Shown: one piece after another, positions 1 to 5,064 of the stretch
Layout of the letters: each line of letters begins with the position of its first letter
Numbering within the stretch: the first letter of the stretch is position 1
Assembly: GCA_016765515.1 (NCBI GenBank)
Contig: JAESPT010000223.1
Location: 1-5,064 of the forward strand
Reading direction: 5' to 3'
Origin: Sneathiella sp.
Lineage (GTDB): Bacteria; Pseudomonadota; Alphaproteobacteria; Sneathiellales; Sneathiellaceae
Length of the DNA: 5,064 nucleotides
Notes under the pieces: model-generated
Seen by the model: the letters and a program-made list of their open reading frames with translations, nothing else
Databases searched by the model: none
What the model was told of the DNA's origin: nothing
Translations under genes and position numbers: made by a program

Positions 1-393
1 CCTGAATGGTACTTCCTGCCGTTTTATGTGATTTTGCGGGCCGTTCCGGACAAGCTGGGTGGTGTGATGTTAATGTTTGGCGCCATTGCGGTTCTCTTTG
101 CCCTGCCTTGGCTGGACAAAAGCCGGGTCAGATCTGCTAAGTTCCGTCCGATTTACAAACAGTTGTTTTGGATCTTCGTTCTGGATTGTGTTGTTTTGAC
201 ATATATCGGTGGTAAGCCTGCTGAAGAGCCGTACATTTTGGTCGGTCGTATCGCAACAGTTTACTATTTTGTACATATCCTGATCTTGCTTCCGCTGGTG
301 GGACTGTTTGAAAAACCCAAACCGTTGCCGGCAAGTATCTCAGAATCTGTTCTGGACAAGAAACCTTCTGATAAGGAGGCAGGCAATGCTTAA
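1..393 (+). CDS. petB: Cytochrome b, bc1 complex (C-terminal part, 5' end cut by window)
   Basis: This is the last 130 residues of cytochrome b, the membrane subunit of the cytochrome bc1 complex that carries the two b hemes and both quinone sites. The reading frame is open from base 1 and starts with PEWY, the conserved Qo-site motif whose glutamate takes part in ubiquinol oxidation. The next residues, including the RAVPDK segment, are typical of the family. Three hydrophobic stretches follow at about fragment residues 21-38, 53-70 and 78-103, matching the last three helices (F, G, H) of the usual eight. The tail (104-130) is polar and charged. The heme-ligating histidines lie upstream of the window. 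The gene ends in TAA and overlaps cytochrome c1 by 8 bases. It is a separate gene, not the fused b/c1 form (fbcH) of Bradyrhizobium. The symbol may also be given as fbcB. Confidence 0.97.
   Translation, partial: PEWYFLPFYVILRAVPDKLGGVMLMFGAIAVLFALPWLDKSRVRSAKFRPIYKQLFWIFVLDCVVLTYIGGKPAEEPYILVGRIATVYYFVHILILLPLVGLFEKPKPLPASISESVLDKKPSDKEAGNA
373..379 (+). promoter_or_regulatory. Strong ribosome binding site for cytochrome c1
   Basis: AAGGAGG is a near-perfect Shine-Dalgarno sequence lying inside the last codons of cytochrome b, 6 bases before the ATG at 386. It fixes that ATG as the petC start over the longer frame open from 308, and suggests that c1 translation is initiated strongly and coupled to the end of cytochrome b. 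Confidence 0.9.
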
Positions 394-1150
394 ATTTATC
401 AAGTCCTTGAGTGCAGCCGCTCTCCTGTCAGTAATGACATTTTCCTCGGCGCAGGCCTCAGAAAATGGGATTGTATTCAAAACTGCAGATTGGCAGCATA
501 CAGGTCTCTTTGGTACCTATGATCGCGAGGCTGCTCAGCGTGGCCTTCAGGTCTATCGTGAAGTTTGTGCAGGGTGTCACAGTCTGAGACATGTTGCTTT
601 CCGTACTTTGCAAGATCTTGGGTTTACCGAAGATGAAGTCAAAGCGATCGCGGCAGAGTCAACTTTCCCTGATCTTGACAGCGATGGAGAAGTTATTGAA
701 CGCGCTGGTAAGCCGTTTGATAAATTTCCTAACCCATTTGCAAATGAGAGGGCCGCTCGGGCCTCTAACGGTGGGGCTTTTCCTCCCGATCTTTCTTTAA
801 TGGTAAAGGCACGGCCCGGGTTTGAGAATTATCTCTACTCCCTGATGATCGGCTATGAAGAGACTCCTGAGGGTATCGATTTGGCAGAGGGTATGAGTTA
901 CAATGCATACTTCTCCAGTCATCAGATTGCCATGCCTGCGCCTTTGTCAGATGAGGCTGTTGAATACTCAGATGGTACTACAGCTTCTGTTGAGCAGATG
1001 GCAAAAGACGTCACAGTCTTTCTTGCCTGGACGGCTGAGCCTAAATTGGAACAGCGTAAGAATATGGGGCTGAAAGTTATTCTGTTCCTTCTTATTCTCG
1101 CGGGCTTGTTTTATGCGGTTAAACGTAAAATCTGGGCTGAACTTCACTGA
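386..1150 (+). CDS. petC: Cytochrome c1, bc1 complex
   Basis: Cytochrome c1 (254 residues) is the membrane-anchored c-type heme subunit of complex III. It accepts electrons from the Rieske protein and passes them to soluble cytochrome c on the periplasmic side. Residues 1-24 form a Sec signal peptide (basic start, hydrophobic core, AQA cleavage site). The heme is bound at C61-A-G-C64-H65. The family segment NPFANE...[14 protein letters not shown] lies at about 116-137. The likely axial methionine is M183 in the IAMPAPL motif. One C-terminal anchor spans about 228-245 and is followed by a basic cytoplasmic tail. The only cysteines are the two heme ligands, so the extra disulfide known from Rhodobacter c1 is absent. 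The start is set by the AAGGAGG site 6 bases upstream. The gene is last in its operon, and a terminator begins 20 bases after the stop. Confidence 0.97.
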   Translation: MLKFIKSLSAAALLSVMTFSSAQASENGIVFKTADWQHTGLFGTYDREAAQRGLQVYREVCAGCHSLRHVAFRTLQDLGFTEDEVKAIAAESTFPDLDSDGEVIERAGKPFDKFPNPFANERAARASNGGAFPPDLSLMVKARPGFENYLYSLMIGYEETPEGIDLAEGMSYNAYFSSHQIAMPAPLSDEAVEYSDGTTASVEQMAKDVTVFLAWTAEPKLEQRKNMGLKVILFLLILAGLFYAVKRKIWAELH

Positions 1151-1170
1151 TCAACTCAGTCTTGCACTAG

Positions 1171-1201
1171 AAAAGGCGCTTCAACGGAGCGCCTTTTTTT
1201 T
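1171..1201 (+). terminator. Rho-independent terminator after petC
   Basis: A 10-base-pair perfect stem (AAAAGGCGCT, 1171-1180, with AGCGCCTTTT, 1188-1197) encloses a 7-base loop, and a run of eight T lies at 1194-1201. It sits 20 bases after the petC stop and separates the bc1 operon from the mtnP operon. It would therefore leave mtnP needing its own promoter. Confidence 0.93.
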
Positions 1202-1232
1202 GTGGGAAAAATAGTAAGATAGGGAAAAATCA

Positions 1233-1248
1233 AGCTGACCCGTCAGCT
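1233..1248. repeat. Perfect 7-base inverted repeat upstream of mtnP (possible operator)
   Basis: AGCTGAC (1233-1239) is mirrored by GTCAGCT (1242-1248) with a 2-base CC spacer. The very short spacer suits a dimeric protein-binding site better than an RNA hairpin. It lies in the only gap in which a promoter for mtnP-apt could be placed, 39 bases before the TTG start. I see no convincing -35/-10 pair beside it. No regulator gene is visible in the window, so an operator role is inference. Confidence 0.35.
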
Positions 1249-1274
1249 CATTGAGGATATGATTGCATCTTATT

Positions 1275-1280
1275 GGGGGA
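1275..1280 (+). promoter_or_regulatory. Ribosome binding site supporting the TTG start of mtnP
   Basis: GGGGGA lies 6 bases before the TTG at 1287. An in-frame TAG at 1281-1283 rules out any longer N-terminus, and the next in-frame ATG falls at residue 43, beyond the conserved phosphate-binding loop. This site therefore decides the start. Confidence 0.7.
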
Positions 1281-1286
1281 TAGAGC

Positions 1287-2162
1287 TTGAAACAGAAAAA
1301 ACCTGTAATTGGCGTGATCGGCGGTAGCGGCGTTTATGAATTGGATGGCCTCGAGGATGTCCGGTGGGTAAGTATTGAGTCTCCTTTCGGATCGCCTTCA
1401 GATGATCTTCTGATGGGGCGATTGGGGGACGTGGAGATGGTCTTCCTGCCGCGGCACAGTCGGGGCCACAAAATCTCTCCGTCCGATATAAACTATCGGG
1501 CGAACATCGATGTGATGAAACGTGCCGGCGTTACTGAAATTCTTTCAGTCAGTGCCTGTGGCTCGTTCGACGAACGTCTTGCGCCGGGCACCTTCGTGAT
1601 TGTGGATCAATTTATAGATCGGACATTTGCCCGAGAAAAAAGCTTCTTCGGAACGGGTCTTGTTGCCCATGTGAGTATGGCGGATCCCGTTTGCAGCAGA
1701 CTTGGCGATGCCCTGGAAGTGGCTGCCAAAAATGCAGGTATAGAAGCTGTCCGGGGCGGGACCTATCTTGCTATGGAGGGGCCTCAGTTCTCCACGCGGG
1801 CTGAATCAGAATTGTACCGCCAGTGGGGATGTCAGGTCATCGGTATGACCAATATGCCTGAAGCCAAACTGGCCCGCGAAGCTGAAATTTGTTATGCGAC
1901 AGTTGCGATGGTGACGGATTATGATTGCTGGCATCCGGATCATGACGCTGTGGATGTTTCGGCCGTTATAAAAGTCCTTATTGGAAACGCCGATAAGGCA
2001 CGTAGTCTGATCAAAAAAGTTGCCTTGACCCTTGCTAAACGAAGCGGCGATTGTCCCGTTGGATGTCACACTTCATTGAACAATGCGCTCATCACATCAC
2101 CAGACGCGCGGGACCCGTCAATGCTCACCAGGTTGGATGCAGTTGCGGGCCGACTTCTTTAA
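1287..2162 (+). CDS. mtnP: S-methyl-5'-thioadenosine phosphorylase
   Basis: This cytoplasmic enzyme (291 residues) splits 5'-methylthioadenosine with phosphate into adenine and 5-methylthioribose 1-phosphate, the first step in recycling the by-product of polyamine synthesis. The N-terminal GGSG (12-15) and PRH (55-57) match phosphate-binding positions of the PNP/MTAP family. SACGS (89-93), the [10 protein letters not shown] segment (164-173), GMTNMPE (186-192) and TDYDCW (210-215) follow in order. The two aspartates of TDYD are the family's mark of 6-aminopurine specificity, so I prefer MTA phosphorylase over inosine/guanosine phosphorylase. The tail (about 252-291), with cysteines 256 and 260 and a PDARDP segment, resembles alphaproteobacterial members and extends past the catalytic core. 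Translation starts at TTG. The gene overlaps apt by one base, so its adenine product feeds the next enzyme. Confidence 0.94.
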   Translation: MKQKKPVIGVIGGSGVYELDGLEDVRWVSIESPFGSPSDDLLMGRLGDVEMVFLPRHSRGHKISPSDINYRANIDVMKRAGVTEILSVSACGSFDERLAPGTFVIVDQFIDRTFAREKSFFGTGLVAHVSMADPVCSRLGDALEVAAKNAGIEAVRGGTYLAMEGPQFSTRAESELYRQWGCQVIGMTNMPEAKLAREAEICYATVAMVTDYDCWHPDHDAVDVSAVIKVLIGNADKARSLIKKVALTLAKRSGDCPVGCHTSLNNALITSPDARDPSMLTRLDAVAGRLL

Positions 2163-2707
2163 TGAAACAGGATAATACATTGGATATCAAATCAGTCATT
2201 CGAACGATCCCCAACTACCCTAAAGAGGGTGTGATGTTCCGGGATATCACGACACTTTGGCAAGACGCAGCTGGTCTTCGGACAGCAATCGACCAGTTAG
2301 TCTGGCCTTATGCAGGGGTTCGTATTGATAAAGTTGCTGGTATTGAGGCACGCGGTTTTGTTCTGGGCGGTGCGATTGCCCATCAACTCAGTGTGGGATT
2401 TGTCCCAATTAGAAAACAGGGAAAGCTCCCCTTCGCGACAATTGGTGAAGAATACGAGCTGGAATACGGCACCGATGTTGTCGAGATTCATAAAGATGCG
2501 ATCAAAGAAGGTGAGAATATACTAATTGTTGACGACTTGATCGCAACTGGTGGAACCGCAGAGGCAGCGATTAAACTAATCCGGGCGGCAAAAGGGACCA
2601 TCGTTGGTGCAGCGTTTGTGATTGATTTACCTGACCTTGGCGGACGGAGTCGGATTGAGAAGATGGGTGTTAATGTTCGCACCCTTTGTGAATTCGAAGG
2701 CGATTAA
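2162..2707 (+). CDS. apt: Adenine phosphoribosyltransferase
   Basis: Apt (181 residues, usual length about 170-185) joins adenine to PRPP to give AMP and pyrophosphate in the cytoplasm. Visible family landmarks are [13 protein letters not shown] (18-30), the EARGF loop (62-66), RKQGKLP (84-90), EYGTD of the flexible catalytic loop (101-105) and the PRPP-binding motif [10 protein letters not shown] (123-132). The ATG shares its A with the mtnP stop (TAATG), and no clear Shine-Dalgarno precedes it, so translation probably depends on ribosomes finishing mtnP. A TTG at 2180, 8 bases after an ACAGGA-like stretch, is a possible alternative start that would remove six residues and no conserved motif. 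Paired with mtnP, it completes conversion of MTA-derived adenine to AMP. Confidence 0.96.
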   Translation: MKQDNTLDIKSVIRTIPNYPKEGVMFRDITTLWQDAAGLRTAIDQLVWPYAGVRIDKVAGIEARGFVLGGAIAHQLSVGFVPIRKQGKLPFATIGEEYELEYGTDVVEIHKDAIKEGENILIVDDLIATGGTAEAAIKLIRAAKGTIVGAAFVIDLPDLGGRSRIEKMGVNVRTLCEFEGD

Positions 2708-2714
2708 ATAATAG

Positions 2715-2720
2715 AGAAGG
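2715..2720 (+). promoter_or_regulatory. Ribosome binding site for the VOC protein
   Basis: AGAAGG lies 7 bases before the ATG at 2728, inside the 20-base gap after apt. It is a good site and supports this start. There is too little room for an obvious independent promoter, so cotranscription with mtnP-apt is likely. Confidence 0.7.
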
Positions 2721-2727
2721 GTGAAAA

Positions 2728-3582
2728 ATGCCTCATAATATCGTTGGACTTGATCATACACTTGTCGGTGTCTCTGATCTTGAAAAGGCTCGAAATACAT
2801 ATCAAAAACTGGGCTTTACGGTGACACCCCGAGGTTCGCATATCGGGTGGGGAACTGCGAATTACTGCATTATGTTCGAAAAGGACTATGTGGAGCTTCT
2901 TGGTATTGTTGATCCCAAACTGGAATCTAATGGCCTGGATAAATTGCTGGAGGAACGCGGTGAGGGCCTTTTGGGAATGGCACTTTCCAGTGATAGTCCG
3001 GAAGAAACCAGGACATCACTGGATGAGGCGGGGCTCAATCCTACACCTCTCATTGATTTAAAGAGAAAACTGGAATTACCGGAAGGAGATGTTATTCCGG
3101 AATTCAAGCTGATCCGTTTGCCAGTAGAAGGTGTGTCAGAAAGAAATCTCTTTATTTGTCATCATCTGACGCCTGAACTTATTCGGTCGCCGGAATGGGA
3201 AATCCATGACAATGGGGTCAAGGCGATAAGTTCCGTTGTTATTCTGGTTGAAGAACCGGCCGTTTTTAAAGAATATTATAGTAAGCTTTGTGGGACCCTC
3301 AATGTAACTTTGACAGACGAAACCATGACTGTAAGGGTTGGGCAGTTCAACATGATTTTTGTCTCCGAGCGAGATCTTGATTTATTGTTTCCTGGCTTGG
3401 TTATAGAAGGAGATTGGCCAGAATTTCCTTACCTCGTTGCCATGACATTCACTGTTGGGGATGTCGTAAAAACTGAAGCTCATTTTGAGACCGCTGGCGT
3501 CAGTATCCAAAAAATATCTGGCGGAACATTAAGAGTGCAACCGAAGGATGCTTGCGGTGTTCTTTTGGAGTTTCGGAAATAA
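2728..3582 (+). CDS. VOC family protein, glyoxalase-like domain 3 type
   Basis: This protein (284 residues, no signal peptide or membrane segment) belongs to the vicinal oxygen chelate superfamily and resembles the Glyoxalase_3 group. Module 1 (about 5-148) opens with GLDHTLVGVSDLEKA (7-21), contains TPRGSHIGWGTANY (33-46) and YVELLG (54-59), and ends at the CHHLTPE segment (144-150). Module 2 (about 163-284) repeats the fold in weaker form and ends with LLEF (279-282). Candidate metal ligands are H10, E56, H145 or H146, and E281. The position matching H10 in module 2 appears to be a serine (about S169), so the classic four-ligand set is not simply present. Members of this superfamily act as lyases, dioxygenases, isomerases or binding proteins, and the substrate here cannot be read from sequence. 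The gene lies 20 bases after apt. Confidence 0.85.
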   Translation: MPHNIVGLDHTLVGVSDLEKARNTYQKLGFTVTPRGSHIGWGTANYCIMFEKDYVELLGIVDPKLESNGLDKLLEERGEGLLGMALSSDSPEETRTSLDEAGLNPTPLIDLKRKLELPEGDVIPEFKLIRLPVEGVSERNLFICHHLTPELIRSPEWEIHDNGVKAISSVVILVEEPAVFKEYYSKLCGTLNVTLTDETMTVRVGQFNMIFVSERDLDLLFPGLVIEGDWPEFPYLVAMTFTVGDVVKTEAHFETAGVSIQKISGGTLRVQPKDACGVLLEFRK

Positions 3583-3588
3583 CTTCCT

Positions 3589-4251
3589 CTAGTCTCCCGC
3601 AATAAAATGCAAGCTCCGCTCCAGCGCAACTTTGCTGGCATTTGCATCATAACTCGAACGGCGATCACAATTAAAACCGTGACCTGCCTGATAGATGAAG
3701 ATTTTTGACTCCGGCCGGGCCGTCATAATGGCATCGACATCTGTCATGGGGATAGACGTATCCTGATCGCCAAAATGCATCATTAGGGGTATTTGCGGTT
3801 GCTCATCTTTTAGTTTTGCGACGCCGCCGCCATAATAACTAATAGCTTTTGAAAATCCGGAAAGTTTGCAGGCGGCGAGATAGGCAAGTGTTCCGCCCCA
3901 GCAATATCCAATGATTGAAATTGTTCCGAGAGATTTGATATGATCCTGGGCAGCAGCGATATCTGCCAGGGCCAGATCTTCGGAACATTTCCCTTTAAGA
4001 TCTACCCCTTTGGCAACACCATCACTATCGTAATCAAGATCAATCTTGGGCTCTATGCGATCAAAAAGGGCAGGGGCGATCGTTGTGTAGCCATGCTTTG
4101 CATATCGGTCACATACATCCTTGATATGGGCATTAATCCCGAATATTTCCTGGATGAGTACAATGCCGCCTTTCAGATCATGTGTTGCTTCTGCAACATA
4201 GGCTGAAAGTGAGTGGCCATCATTGGTCTTCAATGTAACCATATTGCCCAT
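3589..4251 (-). CDS. Dienelactone hydrolase family protein
   Basis: This is a compact alpha/beta hydrolase (220 residues) of the dienelactone hydrolase family, which uses a Cys-Asp-His triad to open lactone or ester bonds. The nucleophile is C117 in GYCWGG (115-120), the acid is probably D164 in GDQDTSIP (161-168), and the base is H191 in AGHGFNC (189-195). The QEIFGIN segment (34-40) carries the glutamate, E35, that interacts with the nucleophile in characterised members. There is no signal peptide, so it is cytoplasmic. The start is supported by CAGGAG 7 bases upstream, which overlaps the end of the NfeD gene. An in-frame ATG three codons later is less well placed. No other aromatic-degradation genes are nearby, so chlorocatechol breakdown is not implied and a general esterase/lactonase role is equally possible. 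It is the last gene of the SPFH-NfeD operon visible here. Confidence 0.9.
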   Translation of the reverse strand: MGNMVTLKTNDGHSLSAYVAEATHDLKGGIVLIQEIFGINAHIKDVCDRYAKHGYTTIAPALFDRIEPKIDLDYDSDGVAKGVDLKGKCSEDLALADIAAAQDHIKSLGTISIIGYCWGGTLAYLAACKLSGFSKAISYYGGGVAKLKDEQPQIPLMMHFGDQDTSIPMTDVDAIMTARPESKIFIYQAGHGFNCDRRSSYDANASKVALERSLHFIAGD

Positions 4252-4255
4252 TTGC

Positions 4256-4723
4256 CTACTCCTGTTTTTTTGCTTCCACGATTAGAAGGTTTGCCTCGGT
4301 CCCTGTTACCGTAACATTCTTGCCTTTTTCCATATCCGGTCCGGAAACAGACCATTGGGTATCATCGACATGGATCTTGCCACGTCCATTGACAATGGAA
4401 TCCGTCAGCATAAAGCTTCTCCCCACATATTGAGCGCCCCGTTGATTGAGCATGAAATTATCTTCCACGCCGGGGTTTTTCTTGAGGAATATTCGGGCGA
4501 CGATAATGCTGATAACAGAGAATACTGCAAATAATCCCCACTGATACTCCCATGTCATGGACGGGATCAACAGGACCATGAAGCCGACAAAAATCGCTGA
4601 AATTCCAAGCCATAAAAGAACAAATGTCGGTGCGAAAACTTCCAGAATTACTAAAATTACACCAAAAGTCCACCAAGCCCAATACCCGAGATCGGCAACC
4701 CAAGCAATTGCATCATTTAACAT
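4256..4723 (-). CDS. NfeD family membrane protein (short type)
   Basis: This is a short NfeD-like protein of 155 residues. The N-terminal half is hydrophobic, with membrane segments at roughly 11-27, 28-52 and 59-77, rich in tryptophan at the start (GYWAWW). A soluble region of about 92-150 follows, with the spacing of the NfeD OB-fold domain: LNQRGAQYVGRS, then GRGKIHVDDTQWSV, then KGKNVTVTGTEANLLIVE. It lacks the N-terminal serine protease domain of the long NfeD type. Short NfeD proteins are commonly encoded beside SPFH/stomatin proteins and are thought to work with them at the membrane. The SPFH gene ends just upstream with a 4-base gap. I chose the ATG at 4723. A TTG one codon earlier (4726) would add a single residue. 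The ribosome site is weak (GCGAG), fitting translational coupling. Confidence 0.9.
   Translation of the reverse strand: MLNDAIAWVADLGYWAWWTFGVILVILEVFAPTFVLLWLGISAIFVGFMVLLIPSMTWEYQWGLFAVFSVISIIVARIFLKKNPGVEDNFMLNQRGAQYVGRSFMLTDSIVNGRGKIHVDDTQWSVSGPDMEKGKNVTVTGTEANLLIVEAKKQE
4259..4264 (-). promoter_or_regulatory. Ribosome binding site for the dienelactone hydrolase gene
   Basis: CAGGAG on the minus strand lies 7 bases before the ATG and forms the last two sense codons of the NfeD gene (Gln-Glu). It supports the first of two nearby in-frame ATGs and indicates translation close behind NfeD. Confidence 0.75.
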
Positions 4724-4727
4724 CAAT

Positions 4728-5064
4728 TTACTCGCTTGTTGGAACAGATCCTGTTGATCTGCTTACTCGATTAGCACCAGTGCCCTTGTCTCCAAATACT
4801 TCCTTCGCAATCGCTCCGATGCCTCCCAGGCTGCCGATGAGCGCGCTGGCTTCCATGGGCATCAACACAACTTTAGAGTTCGGGGCTGAGCCAATTTCCT
4901 TCATTGCCTCAACATATTTCTGAGCGACAAAATAGTTGATGGATTGAATATCCCCTTTTGCGATCGCTTCTGACACATCGGCTGTGGCCTTTGCTTCAGC
5001 TTCAGCCAGACGCTCTCTCGCTTCCGCATCCCTGAAGGCAGCTTCGCGGCGACCTTCAGCTTCA
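4728..5064 (-). CDS. SPFH/stomatin-family protein (C-terminal part, N-terminus beyond window)
   Basis: The frame is open to the right edge and gives 111 C-terminal residues of a stomatin-like SPFH protein of the QmcA/YbbK type. The first 30 or so are rich in Ala, Glu and Arg (AEGRREAAFRDAEARERLAE) and predict the long alpha-helical coiled coil that follows the SPFH domain and drives oligomer assembly. Next comes the conserved stretch NYFVAQKYVEAMKEIGSAPN and then SKVVLMPMEASALIGSLGGI, both hallmark C-terminal segments of this subfamily. The last 25 or so residues (after EVFGDKG) are polar and low in conservation. The membrane-anchoring N-terminus and SPFH domain lie outside the window. These proteins form large membrane-attached oligomers and pair with NfeD, whose gene starts 4 bases after this stop. 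The promoter must lie beyond base 5064. Confidence 0.93.
   Translation of the reverse strand, partial: EAEGRREAAFRDAEARERLAEAEAKATADVSEAIAKGDIQSINYFVAQKYVEAMKEIGSAPNSKVVLMPMEASALIGSLGGIGAIAKEVFGDKGTGANRVSRSTGSVPTSE

Noticed and set aside
308..385. Longer N-terminus for cytochrome c1 starting at base 308
   Set aside because: It would overlap cytochrome b by 86 bases and place 26 polar, basic residues before a clean Sec signal peptide. The AAGGAGG site points to the ATG at 386.
1215..1220. TAAGAT as a -10 promoter element for mtnP
   Set aside because: It matches the consensus at only four of six bases, and the place where a -35 element would sit falls in the petC terminator with no TTGACA-like sequence.
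1259..1327. Possible small leader ORF (22 codons) from the ATG at 1259, overlapping the start of mtnP out of frame
   Set aside because: The GAGG before it is only 2 bases from the ATG, the peptide shows no regulatory pattern such as a codon run, and no attenuator-like hairpins accompany it.
1806..2069. Antisense open frame of 87 codons within mtnP
   Set aside because: It lies wholly opposite a well-conserved gene, has no ribosome site or recognisable domain, and is best explained as a coding shadow.
3940..4206. Plus-strand open frame of 88 codons opposite the dienelactone hydrolase gene
   Set aside because: The opposite strand encodes an intact enzyme with all catalytic residues in frame. 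This frame shows no family features.
4993..5064. Short GCTTCA-type repeats near the right edge
   Set aside because: They arise from repeated Ala-Glu codons in the coiled coil of the SPFH protein, not from a separate repeat element.

Overview
The window looks like ordinary chromosomal DNA from an alphaproteobacterium of moderate GC content. The evidence is the separate cytochrome b and cytochrome c1 genes of an alphaproteobacterial bc1 operon, an MTA phosphorylase of alphaproteobacterial type with its C-terminal tail, and strongly conserved family sequences throughout. I cannot name the genus. All seven genes are intact apart from the two cut by the window edges. I see no insertion sequence, phage gene, tRNA, rRNA or CRISPR array.

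Left part, plus strand: the window opens inside cytochrome b (petB/fbcB), exactly at the PEWY motif of its quinol-oxidation site. Cytochrome c1 (petC) follows, overlapping it by 8 bases. Both are subunits of the cytochrome bc1 complex (complex III), which passes electrons from ubiquinol to cytochrome c and pumps protons. A strong intrinsic terminator closes this operon.

Middle, plus strand: a 136-base gap holds that terminator and a perfect inverted repeat. Then come mtnP (5'-methylthioadenosine phosphorylase, TTG start), apt (adenine phosphoribosyltransferase, overlapping mtnP by one base as TAATG) and a two-module glyoxalase-like VOC protein 20 bases later. MtnP releases adenine from MTA, a by-product of polyamine and related S-adenosylmethionine metabolism, and Apt turns that adenine into AMP. 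The two enzymes therefore make one adenine-salvage step. The VOC protein has no assigned substrate.

Right part, minus strand: read in transcription order from the right edge, there is the C-terminal part of an SPFH/stomatin-family protein, a short NfeD membrane protein and a cytoplasmic dienelactone hydrolase-like protein. They are spaced by about 4 bases each and look like one operon. SPFH plus NfeD is a well-known bacterial pair linked to membrane microdomain organisation or membrane protein quality control. This operon converges on the VOC gene with only 6 bases between the two stop codons.

I found no convincing new biological system. The points most worth checking are the cytochrome c1 heme-pocket pattern, the inverted repeat before mtnP, the VOC protein placed with MTA salvage, and the hydrolase attached to the SPFH/NfeD pair.
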